Below are positions 32,690 to 42,273 of a DNA stretch of 64,000 nucleotides, in pieces; the stretch's first letter is position 1; each line of letters starts with the position of its first letter. The stretch lies in the NCBI GenBank assembly GCA_017311185.1, contig JAESUZ010000420.1, forward strand, positions 186,001-250,000, written 5' to 3'. A program made the position numbers and the translations under genes. The notes below the pieces were generated by a model, which did not search any database, had not been told where the DNA came from, and saw only the letters and a program-made list of their open reading frames with translations. The DNA is from Proteles cristata cristata. Taxonomy: Eukaryota; Chordata; Mammalia; Carnivora; Hyaenidae.

Positions 32690-33300
32690 AACTGCGATCT
32701 CTAATAGCTGACACTAACTGTGGTATATCCATAGTATGAATATTTGGGAGTGGTTAAGAGAAGCTAAGTCAATCTATACTAATGGGAAAAGGCTTTCAAG
32801 ACATTGGATTTTAAAAATCAAAGTGCAGGGGCACCTGGGTGGCTCATGGTTAAGCGTCTGATTTCAGCCCAGGTCATGATCTCGCAGTTCATGAGTTTGA
32901 ACCCCATGGAGCCTGCTTCTGATTCTGTGTCTCCCTCTCTCATTGCCCCTCTCCTGCTCATGCTCTGTCTCTCTCTCTCTCTCTCAAAAATAAATAAAAG
33001 TATTTTTTAATTAAAAAAAAAGCAAGGTGTAGAGTAATATTTAACATAGGGTATCATTCATGTAAAAGAAAAAAATCTAACACAACGCCCAAAATATTGT
33101 CTATAGCCATATGTAAATGTATGCAAATGCATGTAAAATGCAAAATAATTCTGGAGGTAACCATATCCACAGATACCAGTGGTTACCTCAGGATGGTTAA
33201 GAAGGACTTAAAATTTGTCTATAGTTTTTGAAATTTTAACTCAAAGCATGTATTCATGTATAGCTTTTATAACTGCAAAAGTAAATGTTACTCTAAAAAG
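32690..33300 (+). mobile_element. L1 LINE 3' UTR, old
   Basis: AGCAAGGTGTAGAGTAATATT, ATCATTCATGTAAAAG, TACCAGTGGTTACCTCAGGATGG and AAATTTTAACTC match old L1M 3' UTR order. A SINE splits it at 32828-33021. Confidence 0.72.
32828..33021 (+). mobile_element. Can-SINE, internally deleted
   Basis: Head GGGGCACCTGGGTGGCTC, with GTTTGAACCCCATGGAGCCTGC showing loss of the usual GGCTCTGTGCTGACAG block. Flanks AAAGTGCA and AAGGTGTA. Confidence 0.92.
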
Positions 33301-33309
33301 GAAAGAAGC

Positions 33310-33840
33310 AGGCATAGTGGTTTAGTTGTTTAACATTGAAATTTCTTTAATTAGTAAAGCTTATTCCAGGAAAACTCAAATAATACAGACTGTGTAAAAT
33401 AAAAGACAAAAGTCCATGATAACTCCCATCTCCACCTCGCCAGTTAACTGTTATTAACAGTTTGTTCTATATTCTTCCATACTTTTTTTCTAAACCAAAA
33501 AATAAAAATGAGATCTTATTTCACTTACTCTTCTATAGCTTTGTTTTTTTCCTTTTTAAAAAAATATTTATGTATTTATCTTTGAGAGAGACAGGAAGAG
33601 AGAAGGGCAGAGAGAGAGAGAGAGACAGACAGAGAATCCCAAGCAGGCTCTACCCTGTCAGCTCAGAGCCTGATGCAGGGGGCCTGAACTCATGAACTGC
33701 AAGGTCGTGACCTGAGCCAAACTGAAGAGTCAGATGCTTAACCTACTGAGCCACTGATTTTTTCCTGTTAATCATATATTATGGGCATCTTTCTATACAT
33801 ATAGAAACACATATGGAACAATTAATTTTCTTTGCGTATG
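33310..33840 (-). mobile_element. Possible old LINE 3' end
   Basis: ATTCTTCCATACTTTTTTTC, ATAAAAATGAGATCTTATTTC and TATTATGGGCATCTTTCTAT resemble degraded L1/HAL1-type sequence in reverse. Identification is tentative. A SINE sits inside. Confidence 0.3.
33556..33754 (-). mobile_element. Can-SINE lacking final head bases
   Basis: Runs from a T-rich tail through a GA zone to CCTACTGAGCCACTGA. The usual CCAGGCGCCCC is lost. Flanked by TTTTTTCC sequence on both sides. Confidence 0.88.
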
Positions 33841-33915
33841 CTTCTTGCTGTGTCCTTAGGGGTTAGCACAGTGCTTGAAGCTTAGTAGGTACTCCAAAAA
33901 CACCCATTGAGTGAG
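33840..33915 (+). mobile_element. L2 LINE terminal 3' end
   Basis: TTAGCACAGTGCTTGAAGC, TTAGTAGGTACTCCAAAAACA and CCCATTGAGTGAG match the L2 (or MIR-like) terminal GCCTGGCACATAGTAGGTGCTCAATAA block. Confidence 0.6.
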
Positions 33916-34084
33916 TTCCTTTATCTAGTCAAATACTAGTAGACAGTTGGTTTGATTCTGTATTCATCTCTATGGCTATTCAACTGTCAAGACTGTATCG
34001 GGGAACCGGACACCAGGCATAATGCACTGAGCCTACCCGGCATGCTTTGGAAATTCATTTAAATGAAGAATGCCACAGTCAGGG

Positions 34085-34450
34085 TCCCAGCAGGAGGGAG
34101 AAGGCACACTCAAATTAAGTAATTTGAGTAATGTTTAACAAAGAGACCCTTTCCAAAGCAGAGCAGGGTATCAGAACTCCGCAAGCATCCACAAGGACTA
34201 AGTACGGGAGACTCTGTTAGCACCTGAGGCCTGCAGAGGCTGGCAGAGGAGCGGCTAACTACTGTAGCCTGGACCCTGAGAGGCACACGTGGAGAGGCCG
34301 CCTCCTTGTCACCCTTAGGCACCCAGAGACCAGACAGGAAGGAAGCTGGCCATTTAATACCCCCAATCCTACTCTCCCCCCCACCCCCAGTCACCTTCTG
34401 GGACTCCCTCTGAGTCAAAACCCATGGGCATCTGGAGGGCAATGGAACCC
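34085..34450. mobile_element. Unnamed old interspersed repeat
   Basis: CACACTCAAATTAAGTAATTTG, AGTAATGTTTAACAAAGAG and GGGACTCCCTCTGAGTC match a repeat I recall in mammalian genomes, probably LTR-type, but I cannot name it. Confidence 0.35.
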
Positions 34451-34484
34451 TTCGAATAGTCTGTGCACTTGGTCCTCTGAGGCA

Positions 34485-34640
34485 TAAGGCATAGAGCACA
34501 CAGTAAGTGCTCAATAAATGTGTCATTGAGTACAACACTCAGCAATTCTTCAAGGTAGGCACTTATGTTTCAACGTGGAAACTGAGGCTCACAGAGGTTA
34601 ACTAACTTGCCCAGGGTTGCACTAGTTTTCGAGGGCTCCC
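34485..34640 (-). mobile_element. MIR SINE, with adjoining tail block
   Basis: AGGTAGGCACTTATG, GTGGAAACTGAGGCTCACAGAG and GTTAACTAACTTGCCCAGGG match MIR in reverse. Just before it, CACAGTAAGTGCTCAATAAATG is a MIR/L2 3' end in the forward direction. Confidence 0.8.
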
Positions 34641-34861
34641 GAGCTCTGTGCTCTTGAGGGCCGTGCGGCTTGGATCTGAGGGCACATAGGCAGTAGCACA
34701 AACCTGTTGTCCAATGTTGAAGTTCCCCAACAGGGGGCAAAGCTGTGCATCCAGACTGCCCTGCGGCTTCTGGGACAGGTGAGGTGGTAGCTCAGGTGGG
34801 GTGGACCAGTCCCCAGCCATGCCAGCCATGCCACCACGGAGGCACGCCCCGGAGAGGTGGC

Positions 34862-35050
34862 AGAGTGCAGGCTGAAAGTCTGATCCGGGACGCAACTGCG
34901 CAAGTTCAAGTCCTGCTCTGTCCCCCCGGAGCTGTGTATCCTCAGGCAAGCCCCTTAGCTCATCCCGGCCCAGTTCCTCCCTCTGTAAAGCGAGGATAAT
35001 CATGGCACTTATTTCAGGACTGTCGTGAGGGCTTCATGAGTGAACACGTG
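34862..35050 (+). mobile_element. MIR SINE, near full length
   Basis: GTTCAAGTCCTGCTCTGTCC, ATCCTCAGGCAAGCCCC, CAGTTCCTCCCTCTGTAAAG and CGAGGATAATCATGGCACTT are in MIR order. Confidence 0.85.
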
Positions 35051-35194
35051 GAAAACACGCAGCTCGTTTTGGTCATGTCTACTCTGAGTCACAGAGGACA
35101 ACTGCCTCCTGGCCTTGCCTGCCCTGCAAAGGCCCTGGGGTACCGTCTCTCCTTAGTAGGGCTCTGCTCCCCAAAGCCAGAGGGTATCTTGGCT

Positions 35195-35487
35195 AGGGCT
35201 GTAAAGGGCCAGACATTCAATAGTTTTGGCTGTGTGGACCATACCTCTCTGTCCCAGCTGCTTACCTCTGCCTTCCCAGGGCCAAAGCCGCCAGAGACCA
35301 TCAGTAAATGTGGGTGCAGCTGGATTCCAATAAACCTTTATTTATGGACACTGAAAACTATATTTCTTGTCACAAAATAATATTTTTTTAAAATTCTTTT
35401 TCAATGTCTTAAAATTTCTCAAGCCGTTCTTAGTTCGTGGGCCAACAAGAGGCAAGCCAGTTGGTAATTAGCCAACCCCTAGTCTGG
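35195..35487 (-). mobile_element. hAT-Charlie-type fossil
   Basis: CTGTAAAGGGCCAGACATTC, ATTCCAATAAACCTTTATTTATGG and ATTAGCCAACCCCTAG follow the ends and middle of the roughly 300-bp hAT element with a GTCGGCAAACT...TTTGCCGACCCCTG pattern. Confidence 0.72.
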
Positions 35488-35878
35488 ACCCCTTCAGGCA
35501 GAACGCACCCCCCCCCTCCCCCCAGCAGCGCCCATGAAACCTGACATTCTTCTGTGTTCTCTCAGAGTCAGGCCTGGGAACAAACCCCACCTCTTCCGGT
35601 TAGAGACCCAGCTTCAGGACTCGCCTCCTCCTCCTCCTCCTCCTCCTCCTCCTCCTCCTCCTCCTCCTCCTCCTCCTCCTCGGTAGTGCTGGGAACTTCA
35701 GCCCCTCTGGCTTTTTTCCAGTGCTTCCAAGGGGCCAACTCCTTCCTGCCTCGGGGCTTCCAGACGGGCACTTCCCTCTGTCCTGAAAGCACCTGCCCAC
35801 GGTGTGATCGTAGGACCCTACGTGTCTTTGTTCCCTCTGTACTCTGTGCCTCGCATACAGGAACGCCCCATAAGTGTG
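35488..35878. other. Unclassified sequence around a (TCC)n tract
   Basis: No gene. The 188-codon plus frame at 35554-36120 is kept open by the TCC tract (a poly-Ser run) and runs into two MIRs, so I reject it as coding. Confidence 0.5.
35624..35681. repeat. (TCC)n pure pyrimidine tract
   Basis: About 19 uninterrupted CCT units, 58 bp with all purines on the minus strand. Such mirror-symmetric tracts can form triplex DNA and vary in length. Confidence 0.97.
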
Positions 35879-35990
35879 CAACAAATTTAACCCCACAACA
35901 GTCGCTCAAGGTAGGTGCCTCTATACCGAAGGGAAAACTGAGGCTCCGAGAGATGACTTCACTTGCTCAAGGTCCCCAGCTTGTTTTGGA
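35879..35990 (-). mobile_element. MIR SINE fragment
   Basis: GGTAGGTGCCTCTATACCG, GGAAAACTGAGGCTCCGAGAG and CACTTGCTCAAGGTCCC match the MIR core in reverse. Confidence 0.82.
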
Positions 35991-36059
35991 GCCTTCAGAG
36001 CACTGTATGCTGCTGCCCCAGAACTCTCAAAGCACCTCATGTTCTGGTGCCACCATCAA

Positions 36060-36245
36060 CTGTCCGGGGACCCTGGGTGAGTCACTTAGTCTCTCTGTGT
36101 CTCAGTTTCCTCATCAGTAAAATGGGCATGATAATAATAACAATACCTTTCTCATTAGGTTGTTGTGAGGATTGAATAAACTCATAGTCTTACAGTGTGT
36201 AGAAATGTGCCCGGCACACAGTAGGCACCAAATAAATGGTAATCC
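36060..36245 (+). mobile_element. MIR SINE, well preserved
   Basis: GGGTGAGTCACTTAGTCTCTC, CAGTTTCCTCATCAGTAAAATGG, TTGTTGTGAGGATTGAATAAA and GTAGGCACCAAATAAATGG. It is the best-conserved MIR in the window. Confidence 0.92.
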
Positions 36246-36542
36246 TTATAAGCATTAAGCTCTCAGCTGTGAAGGAGACCGAGGAGGTCTTAGATCTGGG
36301 CAAAAAAAAAAAAAAAAGGCTTCCTCCTTCAGTCCTGGGTTGATGCTGTCCCCAGAGACCCTGAGTGGGCTGGGGTGGCCGCATAGCCCTTGGTGCCGAG
36401 GGCCCTTGGACGCGAGCCCCCTGGGCATTTCTAGTGAAAATCAGGAACTCTCAAACTAGGAGGTGAGGCTACCCTGGCTTCGTGGGGGTTAAGTCCAACC
36501 AGAACGTGTTTATTTTCCCCTGTGTCTGGAAGGGCCTCTCTA

Positions 36543-36556
36543 GTCTCCATGGCAAC
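36543..36556. promoter_or_regulatory. X-box (RFX) motif
   Basis: GTCTCCATGGCAAC fits the RFX-family X-box pattern GTNNCC-AT-GGNAAC at the defined positions. Binding is inferred from the motif only. Confidence 0.45.
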
Positions 36557-36721
36557 GTGATTTCCTGTCCTGGTTTTCCCTTGGACGAGATACCTGCTGA
36601 ATGCAGAGACGTCTGGGCTAAAGCTTGGGGCGGAGGCCAGGGTTGAGGCAGGCTGCTTTAGCTGCCTCCCCCACACCAGCCGGGTGGGCAGCCCAGCCAG
36701 GGCCCAAGTCACAAGAGCCTT

Positions 36722-36728
36722 TGTTTAC
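36722..36728 (+). promoter_or_regulatory. Forkhead (FOX) core motif
   Basis: TGTTTAC matches the forkhead core TRTTTAY. Such short cores occur often by chance. Confidence 0.25.
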
Positions 36729-36752
36729 CAGCCCCGACAGCCAACTTGAGGG

Positions 36753-36760
36753 TGACGTCA
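36753..36760. promoter_or_regulatory. Full palindromic CRE
   Basis: TGACGTCA is the full cAMP-response-element palindrome and includes a CpG, making it rare outside regulatory DNA. It is 193 bp from the X-box. Confidence 0.4.
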
Positions 36761-36974
36761 TGGAATCCAACCCGGAATCCTTGCTATGCCCCATTTTCTT
36801 TCTTTCTTTCTTCCTTTTCAACGGTTTTGTTCCGTCCTGCGGCTGAGGAAACAGAGCCTCACACACATCCCCAGTTTGCTAAGAATATTTCTAGGCATCT
36901 CCTAATCACAGGTCATACCCTGAGTCTGGAAATGTGACTAACATACATTCATTCATTCTTTTTTTTTTTTTTTT

Positions 36975-37194
36975 TTTAGTAGTTGTTTCATTCATTTAAC
37001 AAACATGCATGTACTGAATTAAATGCCAAAACTCTACTGGAGCTGAAGAAACGAGGGGACTAGACTGGGCCTTCAGTCTGTCTGAGAAGCTTGTCCACTG
37101 GAGAATGGGGACAGGAGTGGAAATAACTAAACTCTATCCAATATGCCTCGTGCCAAGACAGAGGACTCTGCAGGGTGCTATGGAACCGTGGTGG
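36975..37194 (-). mobile_element. L2 LINE 3' part
   Basis: TTCATTCATTTAACAAACATGC, then CAGTCTGTCTGAGAAGCTTG and GGACTCTGCAGGGTGC follow the L2 3' end in reverse. Interrupted by the next two MIRs and resumes near 37540. Confidence 0.6.
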
Positions 37195-37316
37195 CAAGCT
37201 GAGCCTCTGCCACCTGCCCACATTCAGATCCAGCTCCTAAACTCCGTGGCCTGAGGCAAATCCTAGCCTGAGCCTTGGTCTTCTCATCTGTAAAATGGGC
37301 ATACCCACTTGGGACT
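37195..37316 (+). mobile_element. MIR SINE
   Basis: CAGATCCAGCTCCTAAACTCC, CTGAGGCAAATCCTAG, TCTTCTCATCTGTAAAATGGG. Confidence 0.85.
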
Positions 37317-37317
37317 T

Positions 37318-37505
37318 TCCAGAGCACGGTGGTTAGGAGTCTGCCTTCTGGAGTGGCACTGACTGGTTCAGGTCTCAGCTCTACTACTTATCAGCTCTGT
37401 GTCCTGGGGCAGGTTAGATAACCTGTCTGTTCAGTGGGGACTGACCTAGTGCCTGCCGCATAGAGCTGTCTGGGGTTTAAATGAGTGAATGCATGCATCT
37501 GGGCC
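37318..37505 (+). mobile_element. MIR SINE, near full length
   Basis: Starts AGAGCACGGTGGTTAGGAG, the MIR 5' end, then GGTCTCAGCTCTACTACTTATC and CTGTGTCCTGGGGCAGG. It abuts the previous MIR head-to-tail. Confidence 0.88.
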
Positions 37506-37534
37506 AATACTCTTAGATCTGTTGTGTTGTCGCC

Positions 37535-37635
37535 ACTACCTCAAGGGACCCTGGGAGCTCAGAGGAGGGAGAATTGGAGAATGAGCAGTGAGAGAGGCTT
37601 TACCAGAGGAGGTAGCATCTAGATAATTAGCTATT
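37535..37635 (-). mobile_element. L2 LINE continuation
   Basis: GAGAATGAGCAGTGAGAGAGGC, TTTACCAGAGGAGGTAGCATC matches the L2 reverse-complement GGCTTCCTGGAGGAGGTGACATTTGAG block, so the two MIRs inserted into this L2. Confidence 0.5.
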
Positions 37636-37639
37636 CAGC

Positions 37640-37765
37640 ACCTGTACCTTCCCTTACTTCTTTGAGGTCAAGGATCATATCTGCATTATTTCCCCATCTT
37701 ATTCCCACCTCCTAGCATAGTCTGTGGAAGAGGAGATCAGTGATTATGTGAACAGCTGAACAGCT
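37640..37765 (+). mobile_element. L2 LINE 3' end
   Basis: TTGAGGTCAAGGATCATATC, TTATTCCCACCTCCTAGCATAG resembles the L2 3' end in the sense direction (GAGGGCAGGGACC...CCCAGCGCCTAGCACAG). Confidence 0.55.
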
Positions 37766-37807
37766 AACGAGTAAGTCCAACCTCATTGTCACACGTACAA
37801 TTTGACT

Positions 37808-38283
37808 AAGACCCTCTGTGATGGTTAATTGTATGTGTCAACTTGACTGGGCCACAGGGTGTCCAGATATTTGGTTAAATGTTATTTTTGGATGTGTCTG
37901 TGCCATGTTTCTGGATATGAACACCATTAGAATTGGTAGACTGAGGAAAGCAGATTGCTCCACCCAGTGTGGGTGGGCCTCATCTAATCTGTTGAAGGCT
38001 TGAACAGAATAACCGGCTGAATAAGAAAGAATTTTCTTTCTCTGCCTGATTATATTCCAGCTGGGACATTAGTCTTCTGCCTTCAGTCTCAGACTCAGGC
38101 TGAAATTCATACCACTGGCTCTCCTGGGTCTCAGACATTCAGATTTGGGCTAGAACAATACCGTTGGCTCTCCTGGCTTTGGATTTCTTATCTTCCGTAA
38201 TCAAGTGAGTCAATTCCTAATCATAAACCTCTTTATCTATACTTGCTATTCTGTTTCTCTGAAGAGCCCTGACTAGTACATTC
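37808..38283 (+). mobile_element. Old LTR-like interspersed repeat
   Basis: Starts TGTGATGGTTAATTGTATGTG and ends GAAGAGCCCTGACTAGTACA, with GGGTGGGCCTCATCTAATC and repeated GGCTCTCCTGG units. TG...CA ends and length suit an LTR or similar repeat common in mammals. I cannot name the family with confidence, and no clear target duplication is seen. Confidence 0.6.
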
Positions 38284-38372
38284 ATCATTCACTTAATCTA
38301 ATTTCCAGAAATTCCTCCTAGCCCACCACACGAGGCTGTAGTTGTAACAAGTCTTAAGAAGACATGGCTTTA

Positions 38373-38566
38373 GGGGTGCCTGGGTGGCTCAGTTAAGCAT
38401 CTGCCTCTTGATTTCAGCTTAGGTCATGAGTTTCAGCACAGTTCATGACTTCAAGCCCTGAATCGGGCTCTGCGCTGACAGTGCAGAGGTTGCCTGGGAT
38501 TCTCTCACTCTCTCCGCCCCTCCCCTGCTTGGATGCTGTCGCTCTCTCAAAAAATAAAAAAATTAT
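38373..38566 (+). mobile_element. Can-SINE, diverged
   Basis: Head GGGGTGCCTGGGTGGCTC. Tail CTCAAAAAATAAAAAAATTAT directly meets the next SINE. Confidence 0.92.
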
Positions 38567-38862
38567 GGGGCGCCTGGGTGGCTTAGTCGGTTAAGCGTCC
38601 GACTTTCGCTTAGGTCATGATCTCGCGGTTCGTCGGTTCGAGCCCCGCGTCGGGCTCTGTGCTGACTGCCAGCTCAGAGCCTGGAGCCTGTTTCAGTCTG
38701 TGACTCCCTCTCTCTCTGACCCTCCCCTGCTCACGCTGTCTCTCTCTCTCTCTCTCTCCTAGAAATAAATAAAATATTAAAAAAAAATAACCTTGTAATT
38801 AAAAAAAAATAAAATAAAAAAAAATTAAAAAATTAAAAAATTAAAATTAAAAAAAAAAAAAA
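38567..38862 (+). mobile_element. Can-SINE, young subfamily, long A-rich tail
   Basis: GGGGCGCCTGGGTGGCTTAG, CTGACTGCCAGCTCAGAG and CCTAGAAATAAATAAAA. Inserted in the tail of the previous SINE. The combined tail of AAAATTA-type units extends to 38862. Confidence 0.95.
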
Positions 38863-39032
38863 GAACCCACAGCTTTATAGACTGTCTCATCTTTCTTGGA
38901 CATCCTTCTTCTTCTTTTCTTTTTTTTTCCTGGCAGGTTAAACACTACTCATTCGTTTACTCATTTATTCACATATATTCAAAATAACAACTATGGTCAT
39001 TGAAACCATAGTGTATGGGATGCTATGAAATA

Positions 39033-39272
39033 CAGTAAAACCTTGGATTGTGATAACTTGTGCGGCAAGTATTCCACAAGATGAGCAAGCATTTGTAATA
39101 AATTTTAACTTAATAAATGAACGACATCTTGCAATATGAGTCGTACATGATGTTGGATGCCACACGATCACCACTGAGCCAAAGGTTCTTGAAGTTCACT
39201 TTGATATACAAGTGTTTTGGGTTACAATCATGTTTCCAGAAAGAACTGGGCTCACAAACCACAGTTTTACTG
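39033..39272. mobile_element. TcMar-Tigger miniature element, complete
   Basis: Begins CAGTAAAACCTTGG and ends CACAGTTTTACTG, imperfect terminal inverted repeats with a TA duplication on each side. Internal GCAAGTATTCCACAAGATGAGC and TGATATACAAGTGTTTTGGG fit a non-autonomous Tigger-class element known to me from carnivore genomes. 240 bp, non-coding. Confidence 0.82.
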
Positions 39273-39369
39273 TATTTCACCTTTTATGTCAGTGATTCAG
39301 AATTCTAGATCTATGTCAACCCAAGTATGGCATTCTCTCAGAGACAAGAACTGGTTTAAGGATGGGCAG

Positions 39370-39700
39370 AGACCCAACTCAGTCTATTGAAGCCCAATGA
39401 CTTAGACACGGGCTCATGGTGCTCAAGATACATTGGCCCCTCCTCTTCTGGACGTCGTTGGGTGAAGAAGGGGGGAAAGCACTGACGCTGATGTCTCTAC
39501 AAGCCTGTGAAAGAAATCTATGCGGAACTAAAGCCCAGACCACTGGAGCAGGATCCACTGGGTCAAATCAGGCTTGAAGTCTACTCCACATCTGGACTTT
39601 TGATTTGGATTTGATTAGTTTCTGCATTGTTTAAGCAGGTTGGAGGTATGCGTTCTGGTAAAAAAGGAAAAAAACCCAGGAGTGTCGTAACTGGTATAGA
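39370..39700 (+). mobile_element. Old LTR-like repeat, tentative
   Basis: GGGTCAAATCAGGCTTGAAG, CTACTCCACATCTGGACTTTTG and TGCATTGTTTAAGCAGG resemble the 3' half of a MaLR/ERVL-type LTR. Decayed and not subtype-assigned. Confidence 0.4.
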
Positions 39701-39964
39701 CATGTAGCTTGGAGATCCAGCCATGAAGAGGAACACAGGATCTTGCAGAGAAGAGTAACATGACTGCATCTAATGCTTTAAAAAGAGCCCTCTGGTGGTA
39801 GTGAGGGACGTGAATAGGATTTAACAGTAGAGGAAGGACATCCGGTGTGGGTGTAGACCAAGGACAATGAAGGTAATATGAAGACTAGAAGTAAAACATA
39901 CATATGGACAAGGATTATTCCTTAGACTCCAAATGCCCTGAGACTGTGGGACCATGTGATGGCC

Positions 39965-40195
39965 AGGAGAAAATTTAGGAATATTTCTTCATTCATCCAA
40001 CGCATTGTTTTGAGCTTTTCTGTGCCAGTACCGTGCTAGCTGCTAGAGATGGAGCCGTGGAGGAGACAGACACAAATTGCTGTCCTTAGAAAGCCAATCT
40101 TAGGAATAGACCATAAAGAAAACGAATAAGCATACACCCAGGATTGATTATAGGGTGATCCATCCTGTGAAGAGAAGTTTTAAAAAGGGAAAAAG
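39965..40195 (-). mobile_element. L2 LINE 3' fragment
   Basis: TTCATTCATCCAACGCATTG, TGTGCCAGTACCGTGCTAG and AGGAGACAGACACAAATTGCTG are the L2 3' end in reverse. Confidence 0.62.
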
Positions 40196-40279
40196 GAATA
40201 GGGTTTGTCAGTGAAGGGAAATTACTAAGCCAGAAGTTCCCAATCCATGGCTTTCAAATCTTTTTCCGAACAAAAAGTT

Positions 40280-40499
40280 TGGGGTTTTTTTTGGTCTTCT
40301 TTTTGTTTTCGTTTTTGTTTTTGTTTTGAGGGAAAGAATATGAGCAAGGGAGGAGCAGAGAGAATCTTAAGCAGGCTCCATGCCCAGCTCTTGCCCAGCG
40401 CAGAGCCCAGCACAGGGCTCAATCTCATGACTGTGAGATCATGACCTGAGCTGAAATCAAGAATCTGATGCTTAACTGACTGAGTCACCCAGGTGCCCT
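40280..40499 (-). mobile_element. Can-SINE, diverged
   Basis: T/G-rich tail (TTTTTGTTTTTG), GA zone, GAGTCACCCAGGTGCCC head. Flanks GAACAAAAAGTT and CAACAAAAAGCT. Confidence 0.92.
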
Positions 40500-40569
40500 G
40501 TCAACAAAAAGCTCTGACAAACAGTACCTTTCTGTATCCTGTGGCTGACTAGGTACATAAGAGTAACTG

Positions 40570-40770
40570 CTACAATGGTAGAATAGCCCTGGTACTTATT
40601 GGGTACCTACTACATGAAAGCCAAAAATGTGATTCCAATCTGTTCACAAATATTGTTTTATTTAGTTCCCATTTATAGATATGGGAACCAAAAGGCATAA
40701 TGTAAAGTAAGCCACCCAAGATGGCACAGTGACAGTAGAGCATAGGTCTATCCAACAGCACTCTATTCTT
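40570..40770 (-). mobile_element. MIR SINE, decayed
   Basis: CTTATTGGGTACCTACTACATG, TTTAGTTCCCATTTATAGATATG and GGCACAGTGACAGTAGAGC follow MIR in reverse. Confidence 0.7.
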
Positions 40771-40774
40771 CTTT

Positions 40775-40984
40775 TTTAAAAAATGTTTTCTTTATTTTGA
40801 GAGAGAGAGAGAGCAAGCACAAGCAGGGGAGGGGCAGAGAGAGAGGAGAGAGAGAATCGCAAACAGGCTCTGTGCTGTCAGCAAGAAGCCCCACCTGAGG
40901 CTCCAACCCACCAACCGTGAGATCATGACCTGAGCTGATATCAAGAGTCGGACGTTCAACCGACTGAGCCCCTCCAGGTGCCCC
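40775..40984 (-). mobile_element. Can-SINE, full length
   Basis: T-rich tail, (GA)n, ends GAGCCCCTCCAGGTGCCCC. Confidence 0.92.
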
Positions 40985-41859
40985 TGTTTTCCTTTTTGAT
41001 TGTATGATGATAACTTAGTAGGGTCCTAAGTCATGTTTCTCAGAAGCTATGAGCAGTACTATTAACAAAGACAAGGAAAGAGAAAATGAATTCATTATGA
41101 AGGCTATGTATGATCAGATGAATAAAATCTTTCCAATATATTCCATGAGCGGAAGCATAAAGGTTTTTAAAGGGTAAAGATAGTTAAGCCGGACCTGAAG
41201 ACCTGGCTAGACTTTTCCCCACAGTTCTTGATCATCTCTATGTCCATTGCCCACATACCTCCCCTTTGTGCCTCAATGGCTGTCCTCTCTGGGGGCTCCC
41301 TAGAGTTTGCCGGAGGACAGGAACAGACCAGAAGGTGAAGATCTTTGGAACGCCAAGCTGAGTTGACCAGATTTCGGAGAAAGGGCTCCTTGTTTCTTTC
41401 TCAAGCAAGTAGAAAACTATAGGTACGGAAACCTGTTGGAGGCAAAAGACCCAAAGGCAAAAAGCAAAGCAAAGGGTGTTCTGTAGATACCCTTCCTTGG
41501 GGCCACCTGAACTATTCTCCCACCAACATCTTTTTTTCTTTTTATTGTAAGTTAAGTTGTTGGCACCTTATTTTAATTGTATACATAATACATGAATCTA
41601 TCCTTTTAAAAAAAAGAATTAAAATGTAACAGGTAAGGCTCAAGTCCCCTTTGGTTGCCATTGCTGATCCCAGGCTTTTTTCCTCTGTCCCTGTTCAGTC
41701 TGCTTTAAGTGTATGCTTCCAGATGCTTCTCTAAACAGATCGTTTTTCTGTAGAATCCACATTCTGTTGCTATGTACTTTTTAAAAAATTAAACAACTAG
41801 CATCATACTACATATGTAATTCTGAAATTTTCACTCTTTATTTAAGAAGTAGCCAACCC
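40985..41859. other. Unclassified sequence
   Basis: No gene. 41530-41840 (AAGTTAAGTTGTTGGCACC, TTTTTAAAAAATTAAACAACTAGC) may be an old LINE 3' end in reverse, but I cannot confirm it. Confidence 0.4.
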
Positions 41860-42054
41860 AGGGCACCTGGGTGGTTAAGCATCCGATTCATAGTTTCAGC
41901 TCAGGTCATGATCTCACAGTTTGTGGGTTTGAGCCCCCCATAGGCCTCCCTGCTAATAATGTGGAGCCTGCTTAGGATTCTTGCTCTACCCTGCTCGTGA
42001 TGTCCCTGTCTCTCTCAAAATAAATAAATAAACCTAAAAACTAAACTAAAAAAA
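41860..42054 (+). mobile_element. Can-SINE, older of a nested pair
   Basis: Flank AAGAAGTAGCCAACCC at 41844-41859 recurs as AAGAAGTAGCTAACCC at 42258-42273, beyond the next SINE. This element is therefore the outer one. Part of its head region is deleted (GGGTGGTTAAGCATCC). Confidence 0.94.
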
Positions 42055-42257
42055 GGGGGAGCATCTGGGTGGCTCAGTTGGTTGGGTGTCAGACTTTGGG
42101 TCAAATCGTGATCTTGCGGTTCAGTTTGTGAGTTCAAGCCCCACATCAACTGCTGTCAGCAGAGAGCCCTCTTCAGAGCCTCTGTCTCTCTCTGCCCCTC
42201 ACCCCCCGCCCTGCTTGCACTCTCTTCAAAATAAAAAACATTAAAAAAAAAAAAAAA
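42055..42257 (+). mobile_element. Can-SINE, nested in previous tail
   Basis: Head GGGGGAGCATCTGGGTGGCTC inserted in the A-tail of the SINE at 41860. Ends in a long A run. Confidence 0.94.
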
Positions 42258-42273
42258 AAGAAGTAGCTAACCC

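Larger units (their letters stand above)
36246..36974. other. GC-richer unique block with motif cluster
   Basis: No repeat is recognised between about 36320 and 36880. It carries an X-box, a forkhead site and a CRE within 220 bp. No open frame over 93 codons and no domain, so not an obvious exon. Poly-A at 36301-36317 and poly-T at 36960-36977 bound it. Confidence 0.45.

Noticed and set aside
35554..36120. 188-codon frame with a long poly-Ser run
   Set aside because: The (TCC)n tract keeps it open and it reads through two MIR elements; no domain is present.
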